Origin: Saccharophagus sp. K07
GTDB lineage: Bacteria > Pseudomonadota > Gammaproteobacteria > Pseudomonadales > Cellvibrionaceae
NCBI RefSeq assembly: GCF_014336955.1
Contig: NZ_QRAI01000002.1
Coordinates: 1-64,000, forward strand
Direction of reading: 5' to 3'
Length of the DNA stretch: 64,000 nt
Shown here: positions 34,783 to 44,041 of the stretch, in pieces
Layout: each line of letters begins with the position of its first letter
How positions within the stretch are numbered: the stretch's first letter is position 1
Position numbers and translations under genes: made by a program
The notes under the pieces: generated by a model
The model's database searches: none
Told to the model about the DNA's origin: nothing
Seen by the model: only the letters and a program-made list of their open reading frames with translations

Positions 34783-37383
34783 TTATTGATTAAGCAGCTT
34801 ATTCGCAGCCAATGCTAAAAACGCAAAATTGGTTGCGCCACCGCCCAATACATATTCCGACTGCTGCCATAGGAACGGGAATTCCTTCAGCTCCGGGAAA
34901 TCCGGTGCGATCAGCGCAGTTCCGACGATTACGCCACCAGGCACATAACCGTAATCCATGCGTGTCATGCCGTAGGCAGCACTTTTCGATTTAGCGCCTA
35001 CACCGGTTGCGTAGGATTGGTTGTTGGAACCGGGGTTGGTGCCGAGCACATAGTTCAAAATATTGAGCATATAGTCTTTGCCAACTTCCTGCGGGAATGC
35101 CTTGTGCAAGAAATAGTGCGCCACGCCCTGATGTTGCAGCGGCCAGCCGACGCCCCAGAGTCCCATCTTGAACGATAAACCGTAAGGCGTATCCTTCATG
35201 CCTTGCTCAGCTTTTCGATAAGCTTCCGCCGCAGCTTGGCGCATGGATTCCGTTAACTCGGCATCACCCAGATCGTGCACAACGCGAGCAACGAACCAGC
35301 CCACTTGCAGGAAGTTTTCCAGAATAAAATCTTTCTCTGAGAGAATATGACTTTTGTACTGTTCTTCCTTGGTCGTGCGGAATAATTCCACTGCAGCGCG
35401 CAATTTATTGGCGCGCACCTGATTATTTTCCACGGGGCGTTTAACCGCCCACAGTTCCGTTGCCGCTTTGAGCGCGTCGCGCGCGAGTTGATCGTTGTAG
35501 CCGCGCATTGGGCCAACCGCTGCCGCAATATAAGCAATAGCTTCGTATTCGCGCGCTGGATTATCTTCGGTAAATACCCAGCGATCATCAGGCAAAGAAG
35601 AATGGGTAGCAGTACGTTGACCGGGTTTTAATTTCGGATCGTAAATCAGATTGTCGGTCTGACCGGAAAAATCACCGCCCATAACGTATTGCGTAAGCGT
35701 GGGGACAATAATGCCGCGATACAAACGCCCTAACGCCTGATAACCACCGACGACTGTGAGCAGGCCGTGTTCGATTTGTTGTAAAACGTCGGGTTTGCCA
35801 TCCGGCTCGCGAATTTCCACCAGGCGCAAGTTCTGATCAATTAGAGTGTTATCACGTGTAATGCCGAATTCGTCGTAAATCGCACTGAGAATAAACACTT
35901 CGCCCGCTTGCGATTCGATACGAAAATCTTCATCACCCGCATCGTACCAACCGCCCTTGGTCAATCCCGGTACATGTTCCAGCGGTTTAAAGCGCGTCAA
36001 TGTCGAAGGGCCTTGCACGTAACCGTCAAAATGATTGATGTTTACGGGTGCCATCAGAGCGTCGTCGCGGTGACTGTCGTCGTGCCAAAGTTTGTATTTT
36101 TCTTTGACGCGCATGTGGCCCATTTGAATCGGCAGGAAATAATCCAGCGTAGGCTGCCACACGTTTTGATCGTAAACATTATTGGCAATGCGGAAAGGTT
36201 TACTGCGGGTGTCGCCGAGCACCAGCTGATATAAACCTTCGCGCTTTACATCGCTGAAATCGAAGTGGTAATAACGGAAGCGGAGAAAATCACCGTATTC
36301 CGCCAGCGGTTTATTCAGCACAACTTCGTGTTGGCCATCGCCGGCAAGACGCAGCAGCTGCATTTTGCTGGGGATTTTGCCATTGGGATCGGTTTCGACC
36401 ACGGCGACTTTTTTCTGGTTCGGGTGATAGCCGACCATGGAGTGCTGAATCACCGGCGGTGCTACCCAGTTTTTGATGACGTTGGGTTTGATCGACCAAT
36501 GAATTGCCCCTTTGGTTGTGCCAGCTGCCACTTCACTGCGGACAATAAACCAGCCGTTTTGATGTTGTACGCGACCATCGAGAAGCTGCAGGTTGCCCTG
36601 ATGGCTCTCGATTACCATGCGCAATTCTTCCGCTTCCGGTGCGATGGATAAACGCTTGCCCACCGCCAGCGGTGCAGGCACAGCCTGATGGTTCTCCAGG
36701 GGGATAAAACCTTTTAGCTCACCAGTGGGAACAATTTGCGGCTGGGGTTTGGAACCCGGTTTGACGCTAACCCCATAGGCTTGGCGGGGGAAAATCCCAG
36801 TGGCCTCGTCCATATACCAGGACTTGCCGAACAAATCGGTGGGATAAAGTTCCAGATTGAAGCCCACTTGGCCAACCCACTCGGGCGGCAGTGGCTCATT
36901 TAAGTCGATGTAAACGTGGACGGCTTCTCCGTCGGTGTTGACCCGCATCTCGTAGGTCAATTCCAGGTCCGGATAATAAATCGGGTTGAAGCCTTTCATT
37001 TTTATCCGTTCATCCGGGTACGCGAGAGTTGCGCGGATCTCGCCGAGCTCCCGGTTCACCTCCCGTTTAATCAGCTTGGGCGTCGCTCCCCATTGGCCAG
37101 GGGTGGCTTCCAGGCGCAGGTCGCCATTGCTCGCAATGCGGTTGCCGTGGCTGACGATGATGACGCCGCTCTGATGGCTCTCAGGATAGGTATCGGCAAA
37201 TACCATCACGCCGACGCCCCGATTCTGGAAGTAGTCCTTATCGTTCAACGCGAAGCGGCCTTCCACTCCTTTTGCCGCGAGGGGTTTTGCTTCATTAGTC
37301 CCGGACTGAAGCGACTCGCAGCCCACCAGTAACAGGCTGGCTGCACAAGCCGAAAGAAAAAGTGATGAGATTATTGTTTTCAT
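34783..37383 (-). CDS. Lipoprotein GH9 glucanase with long N-terminal region
   Basis: 866 residues; lipobox LLVGC (Cys22) and no serine linker, unlike most lipoproteins here. Residues ~40-315 form a beta-rich region (several YPD, DLELTYEMRV segments) that I cannot name. Then an Ig-like CelD_N domain (~318-405; VGYHPNQKKVAVVETD) and the (alpha/alpha)6 GH9 domain (~410-866): catalytic Asp pair in GGWYDAGDEDFR, YVLGTNPGSNNQSY near the end, and a Glu in WQQSEYVLGG that is the likely acid. Predicted endoglucanase or cello-oligosaccharide hydrolase at the outer membrane. Monocistronic. Confidence 0.88.
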   Translation of the reverse strand: MKTIISSLFLSACAASLLLVGCESLQSGTNEAKPLAAKGVEGRFALNDKDYFQNRGVGVMVFADTYPESHQSGVIIVSHGNRIASNGDLRLEATPGQWGATPKLIKREVNRELGEIRATLAYPDERIKMKGFNPIYYPDLELTYEMRVNTDGEAVHVYIDLNEPLPPEWVGQVGFNLELYPTDLFGKSWYMDEATGIFPRQAYGVSVKPGSKPQPQIVPTGELKGFIPLENHQAVPAPLAVGKRLSIAPEAEELRMVIESHQGNLQLLDGRVQHQNGWFIVRSEVAAGTTKGAIHWSIKPNVIKNWVAPPVIQHSMVGYHPNQKKVAVVETDPNGKIPSKMQLLRLAGDGQHEVVLNKPLAEYGDFLRFRYYHFDFSDVKREGLYQLVLGDTRSKPFRIANNVYDQNVWQPTLDYFLPIQMGHMRVKEKYKLWHDDSHRDDALMAPVNINHFDGYVQGPSTLTRFKPLEHVPGLTKGGWYDAGDEDFRIESQAGEVFILSAIYDEFGITRDNTLIDQNLRLVEIREPDGKPDVLQQIEHGLLTVVGGYQALGRLYRGIIVPTLTQYVMGGDFSGQTDNLIYDPKLKPGQRTATHSSLPDDRWVFTEDNPAREYEAIAYIAAAVGPMRGYNDQLARDALKAATELWAVKRPVENNQVRANKLRAAVELFRTTKEEQYKSHILSEKDFILENFLQVGWFVARVVHDLGDAELTESMRQAAAEAYRKAEQGMKDTPYGLSFKMGLWGVGWPLQHQGVAHYFLHKAFPQEVGKDYMLNILNYVLGTNPGSNNQSYATGVGAKSKSAAYGMTRMDYGYVPGGVIVGTALIAPDFPELKEFPFLWQQSEYVLGGGATNFAFLALAANKLLNQ

Positions 37384-37693
37384 ATCTACACCTATGTTGC
37401 GGTTAGCGCATCAAGCAGGATAGAACCGTTTCTGCGAATTTCCAGATCATCATCTTCCATATGAGCGGCGATGTCACTGGATGCAATGGTTCGAGTTAAA
37501 AAGTGCCGCACGAATTTGCCGCTGTAGGTGTGTCTTTGGAAGGCATAAATTTACTGCGGCGGAGCGGCCTCGCATAAGAAAATGCGTAATGCCCATATTC
37601 AAAATATAAGACGTGATTCAAGCCCGGAAGCCTGGCATCGCGCTGTTCTGCAGGAGTGGAGAGAAGCCGAGGCTTTTAAATGCAGTGCTCGGC
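37384..37693. other. 310-base intergenic region
   Basis: GH9 promoter region; no gene or named element recognised. Confidence 0.45.
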
Positions 37694-38101
37694 TTAGATT
37701 GCTCTAGAAGAGAGATATTTTAGGTTGGTAAATATGCCGTTGAACTCATCCTTGGACGTCAAATCCTTATTTCCTGAGCACTTGTCCGTATAGAAAAGCC
37801 CGCTTGATTCTTGTTTGAGAAACAATAAATAGCTTTTATTGATCTCAAAGTTAAATCTGCAGTTCGTCAGGGAATTGACCACAATTTTTTCAGGTGATGA
37901 AGATTTCCACCAGGTGTCAATTAAAATAATGGCTGTGCCACCTTCATCGAGAGGGGATGGTATAAAGTCCTTTACAGTCGCGTAAACCACCATAGAAGAG
38001 CTTTTAAAGGTTTGCTCTATGCTCGGCTCCTTGCATCTGCACGCGAATGCAGAAGTGGATAAAAATAAAAAACATAACACCATTAATCGTGCTGCGTTCA
38101 T
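37694..38101 (-). CDS. Small secreted protein with TIMP/netrin-like N-terminus
   Basis: 135 residues from ATG 38101, chosen because a signal peptide follows at once (VLCFLFLSTSAFA). The mature protein begins CRCKEPSIEQTFKSS with VVYATVKDF, the Cys-x-Cys start of TIMP/NTR-like OB-fold proteins, and has further Cys at NCRF and KCSG for disulfides. Bacterial relatives are uncharacterised; in animals this N-terminal Cys chelates the metal of metalloproteases. Follows the 38169-38762 gene by 67 bases; perhaps one transcript. Confidence 0.65.
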   Translation of the reverse strand: MNAARLMVLCFLFLSTSAFACRCKEPSIEQTFKSSSMVVYATVKDFIPSPLDEGGTAIILIDTWWKSSSPEKIVVNSLTNCRFNFEINKSYLLFLKQESSGLFYTDKCSGNKDLTSKDEFNGIFTNLKYLSSRAI

Positions 38102-38168
38102 GATGGAATCCGCTAGGCAAGAGCTTTGATTTTGAGCTTGGAGTTTCTGATTTGCCCGATGAAATTCT

Positions 38169-38762
38169 TTAGCGCAACTGCTCTTTGTGCACATGGGTTA
38201 ATTGGCCCCGGTCTAGACTTGTTATGACGCTAGCCAATGGTCTCAGGGTTGGCACTTGCCCTGGAGGTCTAATGCGTATTTTGTGATTATCCGGATTTGT
38301 ATTGGGAACCTTGGTGGTTTGATCGTGTGCCCATCGGCGAATATATAGCTTGCATTTGGGCCCTCTTGCCTGAAATTCCACATAGGCCGACGTATTATTG
38401 CCTAGAGTTTTAAATAAATCATAGCCGCTGATTTTCCCGGTATATCCGAGCGCACTGGCTATTTGCTGAAGTTCGCCCTTCCAATTGTCTCTGACTGGCA
38501 GAGAGTAACCGCGTTGGTTATTGCCGACAAATGTGACTCCGTATAAGCGTGTGCCCGGGCTGTTAAGCCCTCCATGCTCATCAATAAATTGTCGAAATAC
38601 GTCGGCATTGGCTGCCCAATCGCCGTTGCCGCTCCCTCCGGCGATATGAAAACCATAGAGACCTGCAGAGGTTTGATAAACAACAGCGTGACATCCTTGA
38701 ATGCTCGGAAAGCCAATGCAGTTGGAATCAAAGCCAATTTCATGTTCGAGTAGGTATATCAT
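38169..38762 (-). CDS. Hypothetical protein
   Basis: 197 residues from ATG 38762 with AGGAAAA upstream. No signal peptide. A globular alpha/beta protein beginning MIYLLEHEIGFDSNCIGF with a Gly-rich GGSGNGDW segment and a basic, Pro-rich tail (KIRIRPPGQVP). I do not recognise it. Its neighbour encodes a small exported disulfide protein; the pair could be an effector and partner, which is speculation. Confidence 0.6.
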   Translation of the reverse strand: MIYLLEHEIGFDSNCIGFPSIQGCHAVVYQTSAGLYGFHIAGGSGNGDWAANADVFRQFIDEHGGLNSPGTRLYGVTFVGNNQRGYSLPVRDNWKGELQQIASALGYTGKISGYDLFKTLGNNTSAYVEFQARGPKCKLYIRRWAHDQTTKVPNTNPDNHKIRIRPPGQVPTLRPLASVITSLDRGQLTHVHKEQLR

Positions 38763-38892
38763 TTTTATTTTCCTATGGTCTGACGCGAGAGACATGAATG
38801 ATACGCCAGCTTCGCTTTGACAACCAAGAATTGGTTAAATAATGATTCAAACTATAAAAGCAGGTTATGCGCGGAGTCCTCCGTGAGACTAG

Positions 38893-38946
38893 AAACAATC
38901 AAACACCTGTAAACAATCAAACACCTGTAAACAATCAAACGCCTGT
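38893..38946. repeat. Three tandem 18-base repeats
   Basis: AAACAATCAAACACCTGT at 38893-38910 and 38911-38928, and a third copy with one change at 38929-38946, in the ~340-base gap between divergent genes 38762 and 39106. Possible cluster of regulator sites or a slippage array. Confidence 0.85.
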
Positions 38947-39105
38947 TTTAGTTGTTTGAAAATTAGAGAAGTGAACCGAAAACTTATGGTCAATGAATCT
39001 GCCGAAAGCGTGAGGCAGACCTCACAGAGGGCTTGACAGTAGTTGGAGCCAGCACGCGATAGATCGGTCATTATTACTGATTACTCCAGCAAATCTCGGT
39101 GGGCC

Positions 39106-40161
39106 ATGAAAATTATAATCCTGCTTTCAGTGCTTCTTGCTATTACCGCCTGCGGCGGTACGCATAACGGTTCCAGCAGCAGTTCATCCAGCAGTTCGTC
39201 CTCGTCGTCATCCAGTAGCACCAGTTCGTCCTCCAGTTCATCTTCCTCGTCATCAAGCTCTTCGGGAATGCAGGAGGGTGATGGTGAACAGTGGAATTTG
39301 AGCGGAAATCTCGGCGCCCACGATCCCACCATTATTGAAGAGGACGGCGTTTGGTGGGAATTTCAGTCCGGTTTGGGCATTTATGGCAAGCGTTCTGCGG
39401 ACGGTAACCATTGGGAGCCACTGCCGTCGATTTTTGACAATAAATTAAGCTGGTGGGCGAATTATGTTCCCAACCAGGATGGGCGCGATGTATGGGCGCC
39501 GGATATTCACCACTTCAATGGACGGGTATGGATGTATTACTCCATTTCCACCTTTGGTTCACGCCAGTCGGCGATTGGATTGGCCTCTGCATCCAGTATC
39601 GCGGTTGGAGACTGGCAGGATGAAGGTTTGGTGACCAATACCACTAGCGCAAACGACTACAACGCTATCGACCCCAATTTATTTATCGATCCACAGGAAA
39701 ATCCCTGGTTGACCTTCGGTTCCTGGAACAGCGGAATTAAATTGACGCGCATAAATCCCACGACCATGAAGCCAACCGGACAGCTCTATTCCTTGGCGTG
39801 GCGCGACGGTGGTATAGAAGCGCCGACTTTGGTGTATCGCGATGGCTTTTATTATTTATTTGTCTCCGTGGGAGCCTGCTGCGCTGGCGTGGATAGCACC
39901 TATCGAATAGTGGTCGGCCGCTCGCAACAAATTACCGGACCTTACGTGGATAAGAATGGCATCAATATGATGCAAGGCGGCGGAAGTTTGCTGAAAGGTA
40001 ACGACGGCCGCTGGATTGGGCCAGGCGGACAGGATATTCACGTTCACGAGGGGCAATACATTATCGCCTATCATGTATACGACGCTAATAATAATGGTGC
40101 TGCCGTGCTTCGCGTTGCCACTTTGGGATGGGATGAACAGGGATGGCCATTTTTGAAGTAA
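39106..40161 (+). CDS. Lipoprotein GH43 endo-alpha-1,5-L-arabinanase
   Basis: 351 residues from ATG 39106, where a lipoprotein signal begins (LLAITAC, Cys17). A ~33-codon serine tract follows, with a single Thr, then the GH43 five-bladed propeller (~55-351): base Asp in GAHDPTII, VWAPDIHH, pKa Asp in AIDPNLFID, catalytic Glu in GIEAPTLVYRD, and PGGQDIHVHEG with a His of the usual propeller metal site. This combination fits the arabinanase subfamily (GH43_5-like). It would cut arabinan side chains of pectin at the cell surface. Confidence 0.9.
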   Translation: MKIIILLSVLLAITACGGTHNGSSSSSSSSSSSSSSSSTSSSSSSSSSSSSSSGMQEGDGEQWNLSGNLGAHDPTIIEEDGVWWEFQSGLGIYGKRSADGNHWEPLPSIFDNKLSWWANYVPNQDGRDVWAPDIHHFNGRVWMYYSISTFGSRQSAIGLASASSIAVGDWQDEGLVTNTTSANDYNAIDPNLFIDPQENPWLTFGSWNSGIKLTRINPTTMKPTGQLYSLAWRDGGIEAPTLVYRDGFYYLFVSVGACCAGVDSTYRIVVGRSQQITGPYVDKNGINMMQGGGSLLKGNDGRWIGPGGQDIHVHEGQYIIAYHVYDANNNGAAVLRVATLGWDEQGWPFLK

Positions 40162-40196
40162 GTGTATGGGGCCTGCTGATCTTCGAATTGTTATTT

Positions 40197-40226
40197 GGGG
40201 TGAGAGGGTTTTTGCCTCCACCCCTA
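40197..40226. terminator. Hairpin between convergent genes
   Basis: GGGGTGagAGG and CCTCCACCCC pair with a bulge around GTTTTTG; AT-rich on both sides. Serves the arabinanase and possibly the convergent acyltransferase. Confidence 0.45.
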
Positions 40227-40238
40227 AATTAACGCTAT

Positions 40239-41321
40239 TTATTTCACCTCATAATTCTTTTTTAATTTCAAAAAGAATCGCTCGTAGGTATTGAAGCTGA
40301 TATATGCAACGAGGGTTGAAAGCACAGTCATAATCAAGAAGAACGTGAAGCGTGAATTTGACAAGTCGGGGCTGGGAATGAAGGATAGGATTTTGCTGGT
40401 GACCCCCCATAATTGGAGATGCAAAATGTATATCCCATAGCTCACGATGCCAATTAATCTCACCCAGCTCAATGCCAACACCGGCTTTAGATAATTATCT
40501 TCGTTCAGAACGCAGGCAATCAGAAATGCCGCCATCAGCAAATGGACGGATAGTTGTGCAACCCCCACAATGGGGCCTGACTGAAGCCCAATGAACCCAA
40601 CAGTGCCGAGCAGAAAAAATACGGCAACCAGCGGATTGGCATACAGTTTTGCCAGCTTTTCATAAATCGTTTTGGTATTTAAAGCTACGGCTACCAAACA
40701 GCCTAATAGTATTGTTCTGTAGGGTACCAGAATTTGATTGATGTCATACGCTTTAGCTCCAAATAGACCGAGCGCGCAACAGATTGAAACGACTAAGATG
40801 CCTACTATGGCCAGAGCCGGGCGATAAAACCCTAGAGCAAGGATCAACGCCGGCCAGACAAGATAAAATTGTTCTTCTACAGCCAAGCTCCACGCAGGGT
40901 AAAAAATCAGATACTCATCGCTGGGCATCCAGTTCGAAACATAAAATAAATAATAGGGTAACGAGGAGAGCATGGCTTCAAGATTCGGGCTTTGAGTGAC
41001 AAACGCCCATAAAAGTAATGCGAGCAAATAGCCGTAATACAACGGGAATATTCTTAATGTTCGCCGTACGTAAAACTTGCTGAGTGATATTTTGCCAGTC
41101 TGTCTTTTTTCTTTGATTAATAGATGCGTGATCAAAAAACCGCTCAGAACGAAAAACAGGTCTACACCCAAATAACCGCGTCCAAACAGCTCCCAATTCA
41201 GAAAAATCTGTCCGGAAGAGTGGTGCCACAAAACAGCCAGGATGGCGATGGCTCGAATGCCATCAAGCAATAGGAAATGCTTTTGGGATTGAAATCCTTC
41301 AAAACTTTGGATGGTTCTCAT
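40239..41321 (-). CDS. Acyltransferase 3 family membrane protein (OafA/YrhL type)
   Basis: 360 residues of typical length with about ten membrane helices. Early motifs LLDGIRAIAILAVLWHHSSG (catalytic His) and GYLGVDLFFVLSGFLIT are diagnostic; later SLAVEEQFYLVWP also fits. Transfers acyl groups such as acetyl from the cytoplasm to surface sugars (O-antigen or exopolysaccharide); exact target unknown. No polysaccharide biosynthesis genes are next to it. Confidence 0.93.
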   Translation of the reverse strand: MRTIQSFEGFQSQKHFLLLDGIRAIAILAVLWHHSSGQIFLNWELFGRGYLGVDLFFVLSGFLITHLLIKEKRQTGKISLSKFYVRRTLRIFPLYYGYLLALLLWAFVTQSPNLEAMLSSLPYYLFYVSNWMPSDEYLIFYPAWSLAVEEQFYLVWPALILALGFYRPALAIVGILVVSICCALGLFGAKAYDINQILVPYRTILLGCLVAVALNTKTIYEKLAKLYANPLVAVFFLLGTVGFIGLQSGPIVGVAQLSVHLLMAAFLIACVLNEDNYLKPVLALSWVRLIGIVSYGIYILHLQLWGVTSKILSFIPSPDLSNSRFTFFLIMTVLSTLVAYISFNTYERFFLKLKKNYEVK

Positions 41322-41800
41322 TAACAGTCGATCCGGTTCAGTGGGGCAGGGTGTATGTCGGATAACACATCAAAGCGGAAGCTTATGGCATAGTGCAGGG
41401 AATGCCGCCATCGGTGTGTATACGGCGCCAGAGTTACCATCAGATACTATCTTTGTCAACAATGCTCCGTTCCGGTTGCTGCTAAGGACTCATCGTTATT
41501 CTAAAAAGGTTGATTTAAGGCAGTTTCTGGCAGATCGAAGCTCGCGTCATGCATAAGGCGGATCTCTGCTTCTTAAATGAAATGCACCCCCTTATCTTAG
41601 TTAAACCAACTTGCGACATTGGATAACCTGGGGAACTCCTCGGTGCAGATCAGGCAAATAAAAACGCCCGGACTAGCCGGGCGTTTTTATGAGCGGATGG
41701 ATGGAGAGAAAAGGTAACGCGGATTTGCACCACCGCGGATTTTGTCTAAGGATTAGCAGAGGTACCTGTGTGAGCACCTCCAGATGTTTTTGCAGCGGGA
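41322..41800. other. 479-base intergenic region
   Basis: Contains the terminator 41660-41690; no gene supported (a plus-strand frame at 41311-41556 has no site or recognisable protein). Confidence 0.45.
41660..41690. terminator. Strong bidirectional terminator
   Basis: AAAAACGCCCGG and CCGGGCGTTTTT pair perfectly around ACTAG. On the minus strand it closes the six-gene operon 45624-41801 (about 110 bases past its last stop). Confidence 0.85.
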
Positions 41801-42721
41801 TTAAAGCTTCGCCGCCGGCATCCCAAAGGCACCGTTATTTTCCGTACAAATTCTTTCGTAATGTTCATGAATTAGCTCGCCGGCTGGATGGTTGGCGGGT
41901 TCTACTTCATAGTGCCAGCCGTGCGGTTGATCTTCCTCCGTGTAGCGGCGTGCGGGAATGGTTACGGTAAAAGGACGAGTGTACACGGCGGGATCATCAA
42001 AAACGGCCACATAGTTATAGCGTTTGCCGTCGTCGCTAAAAATATAGCGCTCCTGAATTTTGGCATTTTCGCTGACGAATTCGCCTGATCGACCAAACAA
42101 TGCTTTGCCGTTGTGATTATAGACATCGACAATTAATGTATTTCCCTCCCAGCGCCCGCGCGAATCGCCGTTCCAGAGTTTGATATTTTCGGGTAGTGGT
42201 GGTTTGTTATCCAAATGGATAATGCGTGTTCCGGAATTAAATTGAATCAGCACATATCCGGGATATTGGCTGATCTCATAGCCGTGCCAATAAAACGATT
42301 TGGGAATTCCCGCCGGCGCGCAGCGCGCGAGCGGTTCTATATATTCTTCTTTGACCGGGTTGTGAAAACCGATTTGAAACTCTTTGACCTTTTCCAAGGC
42401 CCAGGGCTGCAATGGTAATTGGCCGTCAGCGGGGTCACTGACACGGCTGGGCGCACGTTCATGGCGCGGACGAGAATCTGGCCGGCGTGTTGGATCGTTG
42501 GGTATACCACCTTGTGGGTCAGTGAAATTGTTGTGGTTGGCGATGGTATTGGACCAGTGCCCCTGAACATCGGGTTGCCCATCTGGCAAACGCGGACCTT
42601 TCCACTCGCCGGACTCGATAATCGGAAAGCGGGTTTCAATCGGAATACCGCCTTGCGCATAGCTAATCGCTGGCAGTGCTACGCCGCTGAAAAAAATCGC
42701 CAAAATTGTTCGCAACTTCAT
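41801..42721 (-). CDS. Secreted protein of unknown function, WEGxTLxVDV-motif family
   Basis: 306 residues from ATG 42721, where a signal peptide begins (ILAIFFSGVALPAISYA). The body has GDSRGRWEGNTLIVDVYN, QERYIFSDDGKRYNYV and GPRLPDGQPDVQGHW, all shared in altered form with the upstream gene 42741-43571, so the two are paralogues. I know the motif only from uncharacterised periplasmic proteins that accompany DUF6152 genes. Last gene of the operon, 19 bases after the previous stop. Confidence 0.7.
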   Translation of the reverse strand: MKLRTILAIFFSGVALPAISYAQGGIPIETRFPIIESGEWKGPRLPDGQPDVQGHWSNTIANHNNFTDPQGGIPNDPTRRPDSRPRHERAPSRVSDPADGQLPLQPWALEKVKEFQIGFHNPVKEEYIEPLARCAPAGIPKSFYWHGYEISQYPGYVLIQFNSGTRIIHLDNKPPLPENIKLWNGDSRGRWEGNTLIVDVYNHNGKALFGRSGEFVSENAKIQERYIFSDDGKRYNYVAVFDDPAVYTRPFTVTIPARRYTEEDQPHGWHYEVEPANHPAGELIHEHYERICTENNGAFGMPAAKL

Positions 42722-42740
42722 GATTTCTCGACCTTTGATT

Positions 42741-43571
42741 TCAGTTTTGCGCATGCGGCGGTTTAGGGGGATAAAATTCGTCATAGTCCAAGGTAAAACG
42801 ATAATCTTCGATCAGTTGGAAATCTTTTTCCCGGTGGCGGTGCAATATCACGCTGAGTGTCCAGGGGCGGGAAAAGACTTTGGGATCTTCTATAGTTGCG
42901 CGATATTCAATGGTGTTTTTATCCAAAAATTGCCACTTTTCGATCACGTGTAACTGATCGCTGTGGTAATTGCCCGCGCGGTCAAACCAGGTTTTGTCAT
43001 TAAAATGTTTGACGTCCACTACTAGCGTGTCACCTTCCCATGCACCGCGGGAATCTCCCATCCACCAGTCGTACGGATCTTGGGGATGATCAGTACCATT
43101 GGTAAAAATGGTTCTGACGGAATGGCCGAATTGGTGGACGATAATCAGATCTTTTTCACGCTGAAAAATCTGAAAGGGTTCGGGATAATAAATTCCTCGA
43201 GGCACACCCAGCGTCCAACCTTTGAGTGCGGGGTCGAGCTCGTGGCGCCGTTCAAAATTAATTTTCTTTTGCTCTAGCGCTTCCGGCAGATAGGGTAAAT
43301 ATTTACCTTCCACAACACCTGTACTTGGCGGCGCATCGCGGCGATTGGCATGGGGTTCAAGATCGTAATCCGCTGCCGAGGTCGTCTGCCAAATACCGGA
43401 AAAATCCGGCTTGCCATTGGCCAAACGTGGGATATCCGTCTCCACATTTTGGCTGATTTTGCCGACTTCAGAAGACTCGCTTTTTGTGCAAGCGGAAATC
43501 GCAAGCGTCAATGCCGTCGCGACGATTAAATATTGGCTGCGGTATGCCAAACCTAACAACAATGTTTTCAA
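42741..43571 (-). CDS. Lipoprotein, paralogue of the WEGxTLxVDV-motif protein
   Basis: 276 residues with a TTG start (GGGGA 7 bases upstream, no Met codon nearby). Lipobox LAISAC (Cys28). Motifs RLANGKPDFSGIWQ and GDSRGAWEGDTLVVDVKHFN match the next gene. Envelope-bound, probably binding a hydrophobic or phenolic ligand with its operon partners, but this is a guess from operon context only. Confidence 0.7.
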   Translation of the reverse strand: MKTLLLGLAYRSQYLIVATALTLAISACTKSESSEVGKISQNVETDIPRLANGKPDFSGIWQTTSAADYDLEPHANRRDAPPSTGVVEGKYLPYLPEALEQKKINFERRHELDPALKGWTLGVPRGIYYPEPFQIFQREKDLIIVHQFGHSVRTIFTNGTDHPQDPYDWWMGDSRGAWEGDTLVVDVKHFNDKTWFDRAGNYHSDQLHVIEKWQFLDKNTIEYRATIEDPKVFSRPWTLSVILHRHREKDFQLIEDYRFTLDYDEFYPPKPPHAQN

Positions 43572-43591
43572 GTTCGCGTCCCCAATGTTGA

Positions 43592-44017
43592 TTACGGAGT
43601 CGAGGGGGCAGGTTGGGCGGCGGGCGCATCTGGCGCACCTCCCGTCACAAAGCTTTTGCCATCTGCGAGCGTCACCGACACGGCGTAACCAAAATTAAGG
43701 CCGTTTTTTGCCCTATATCCTTTTACGGTCACTTCGGTTCCTATGGGCAGGGTCGATTTCGTCAGGCCTTTTTGCTTGAGGCTGAATGGCGAACCAAATT
43801 CAAATCCCCAGGTGGCTTTTTCGCCATTTTCTGTAGATACATCGAAATACAGCCAACTGTGCGGATTGACCAATTCCAATTTGCTGACAACACCTTTTAA
43901 TTCGATGGGTTGATTGGCGTCGAATTCGGCGCTGAAGGCGTGGTGGGCGGAACTGTTGATGGAAAAAGATGAAACAATTCCCACCAATGCGAGTTGCAGT
44001 AGTTTGTTGTATGGCAT
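43592..44017 (-). CDS. DUF6152-like periplasmic protein
   Basis: 141 residues; GAGG 8 bases before ATG; signal peptide ending NSSAHHAFSAEFD. The mature start HHAFSAEFD, then LKGVVSKLELVNPHSWLYFDV and a C-terminal small OB-like domain (GTEVTVKGYRAKNGLNFG), match DUF6152 as I recall it. The N-terminal His pair and NPHSW His could bind a metal. Ends in a flexible Ala-Pro tail. Central gene of the six-gene operon. Confidence 0.75.
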   Translation of the reverse strand: MPYNKLLQLALVGIVSSFSINSSAHHAFSAEFDANQPIELKGVVSKLELVNPHSWLYFDVSTENGEKATWGFEFGSPFSLKQKGLTKSTLPIGTEVTVKGYRAKNGLNFGYAVSVTLADGKSFVTGGAPDAPAAQPAPSTP

Positions 44018-44041
44018 AGGACATACCTCGTAAATAAAAAG

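Noticed and set aside
38893-38946. Possible CRISPR array
   Set aside because: Three 18-base units directly abut without spacers; no cas genes nearby.
38889-39071. 60-codon minus frame encoding FDCLQV repeats
   Set aside because: The protein repeat is only the translation of the 18-base DNA repeat; no ribosome binding site.
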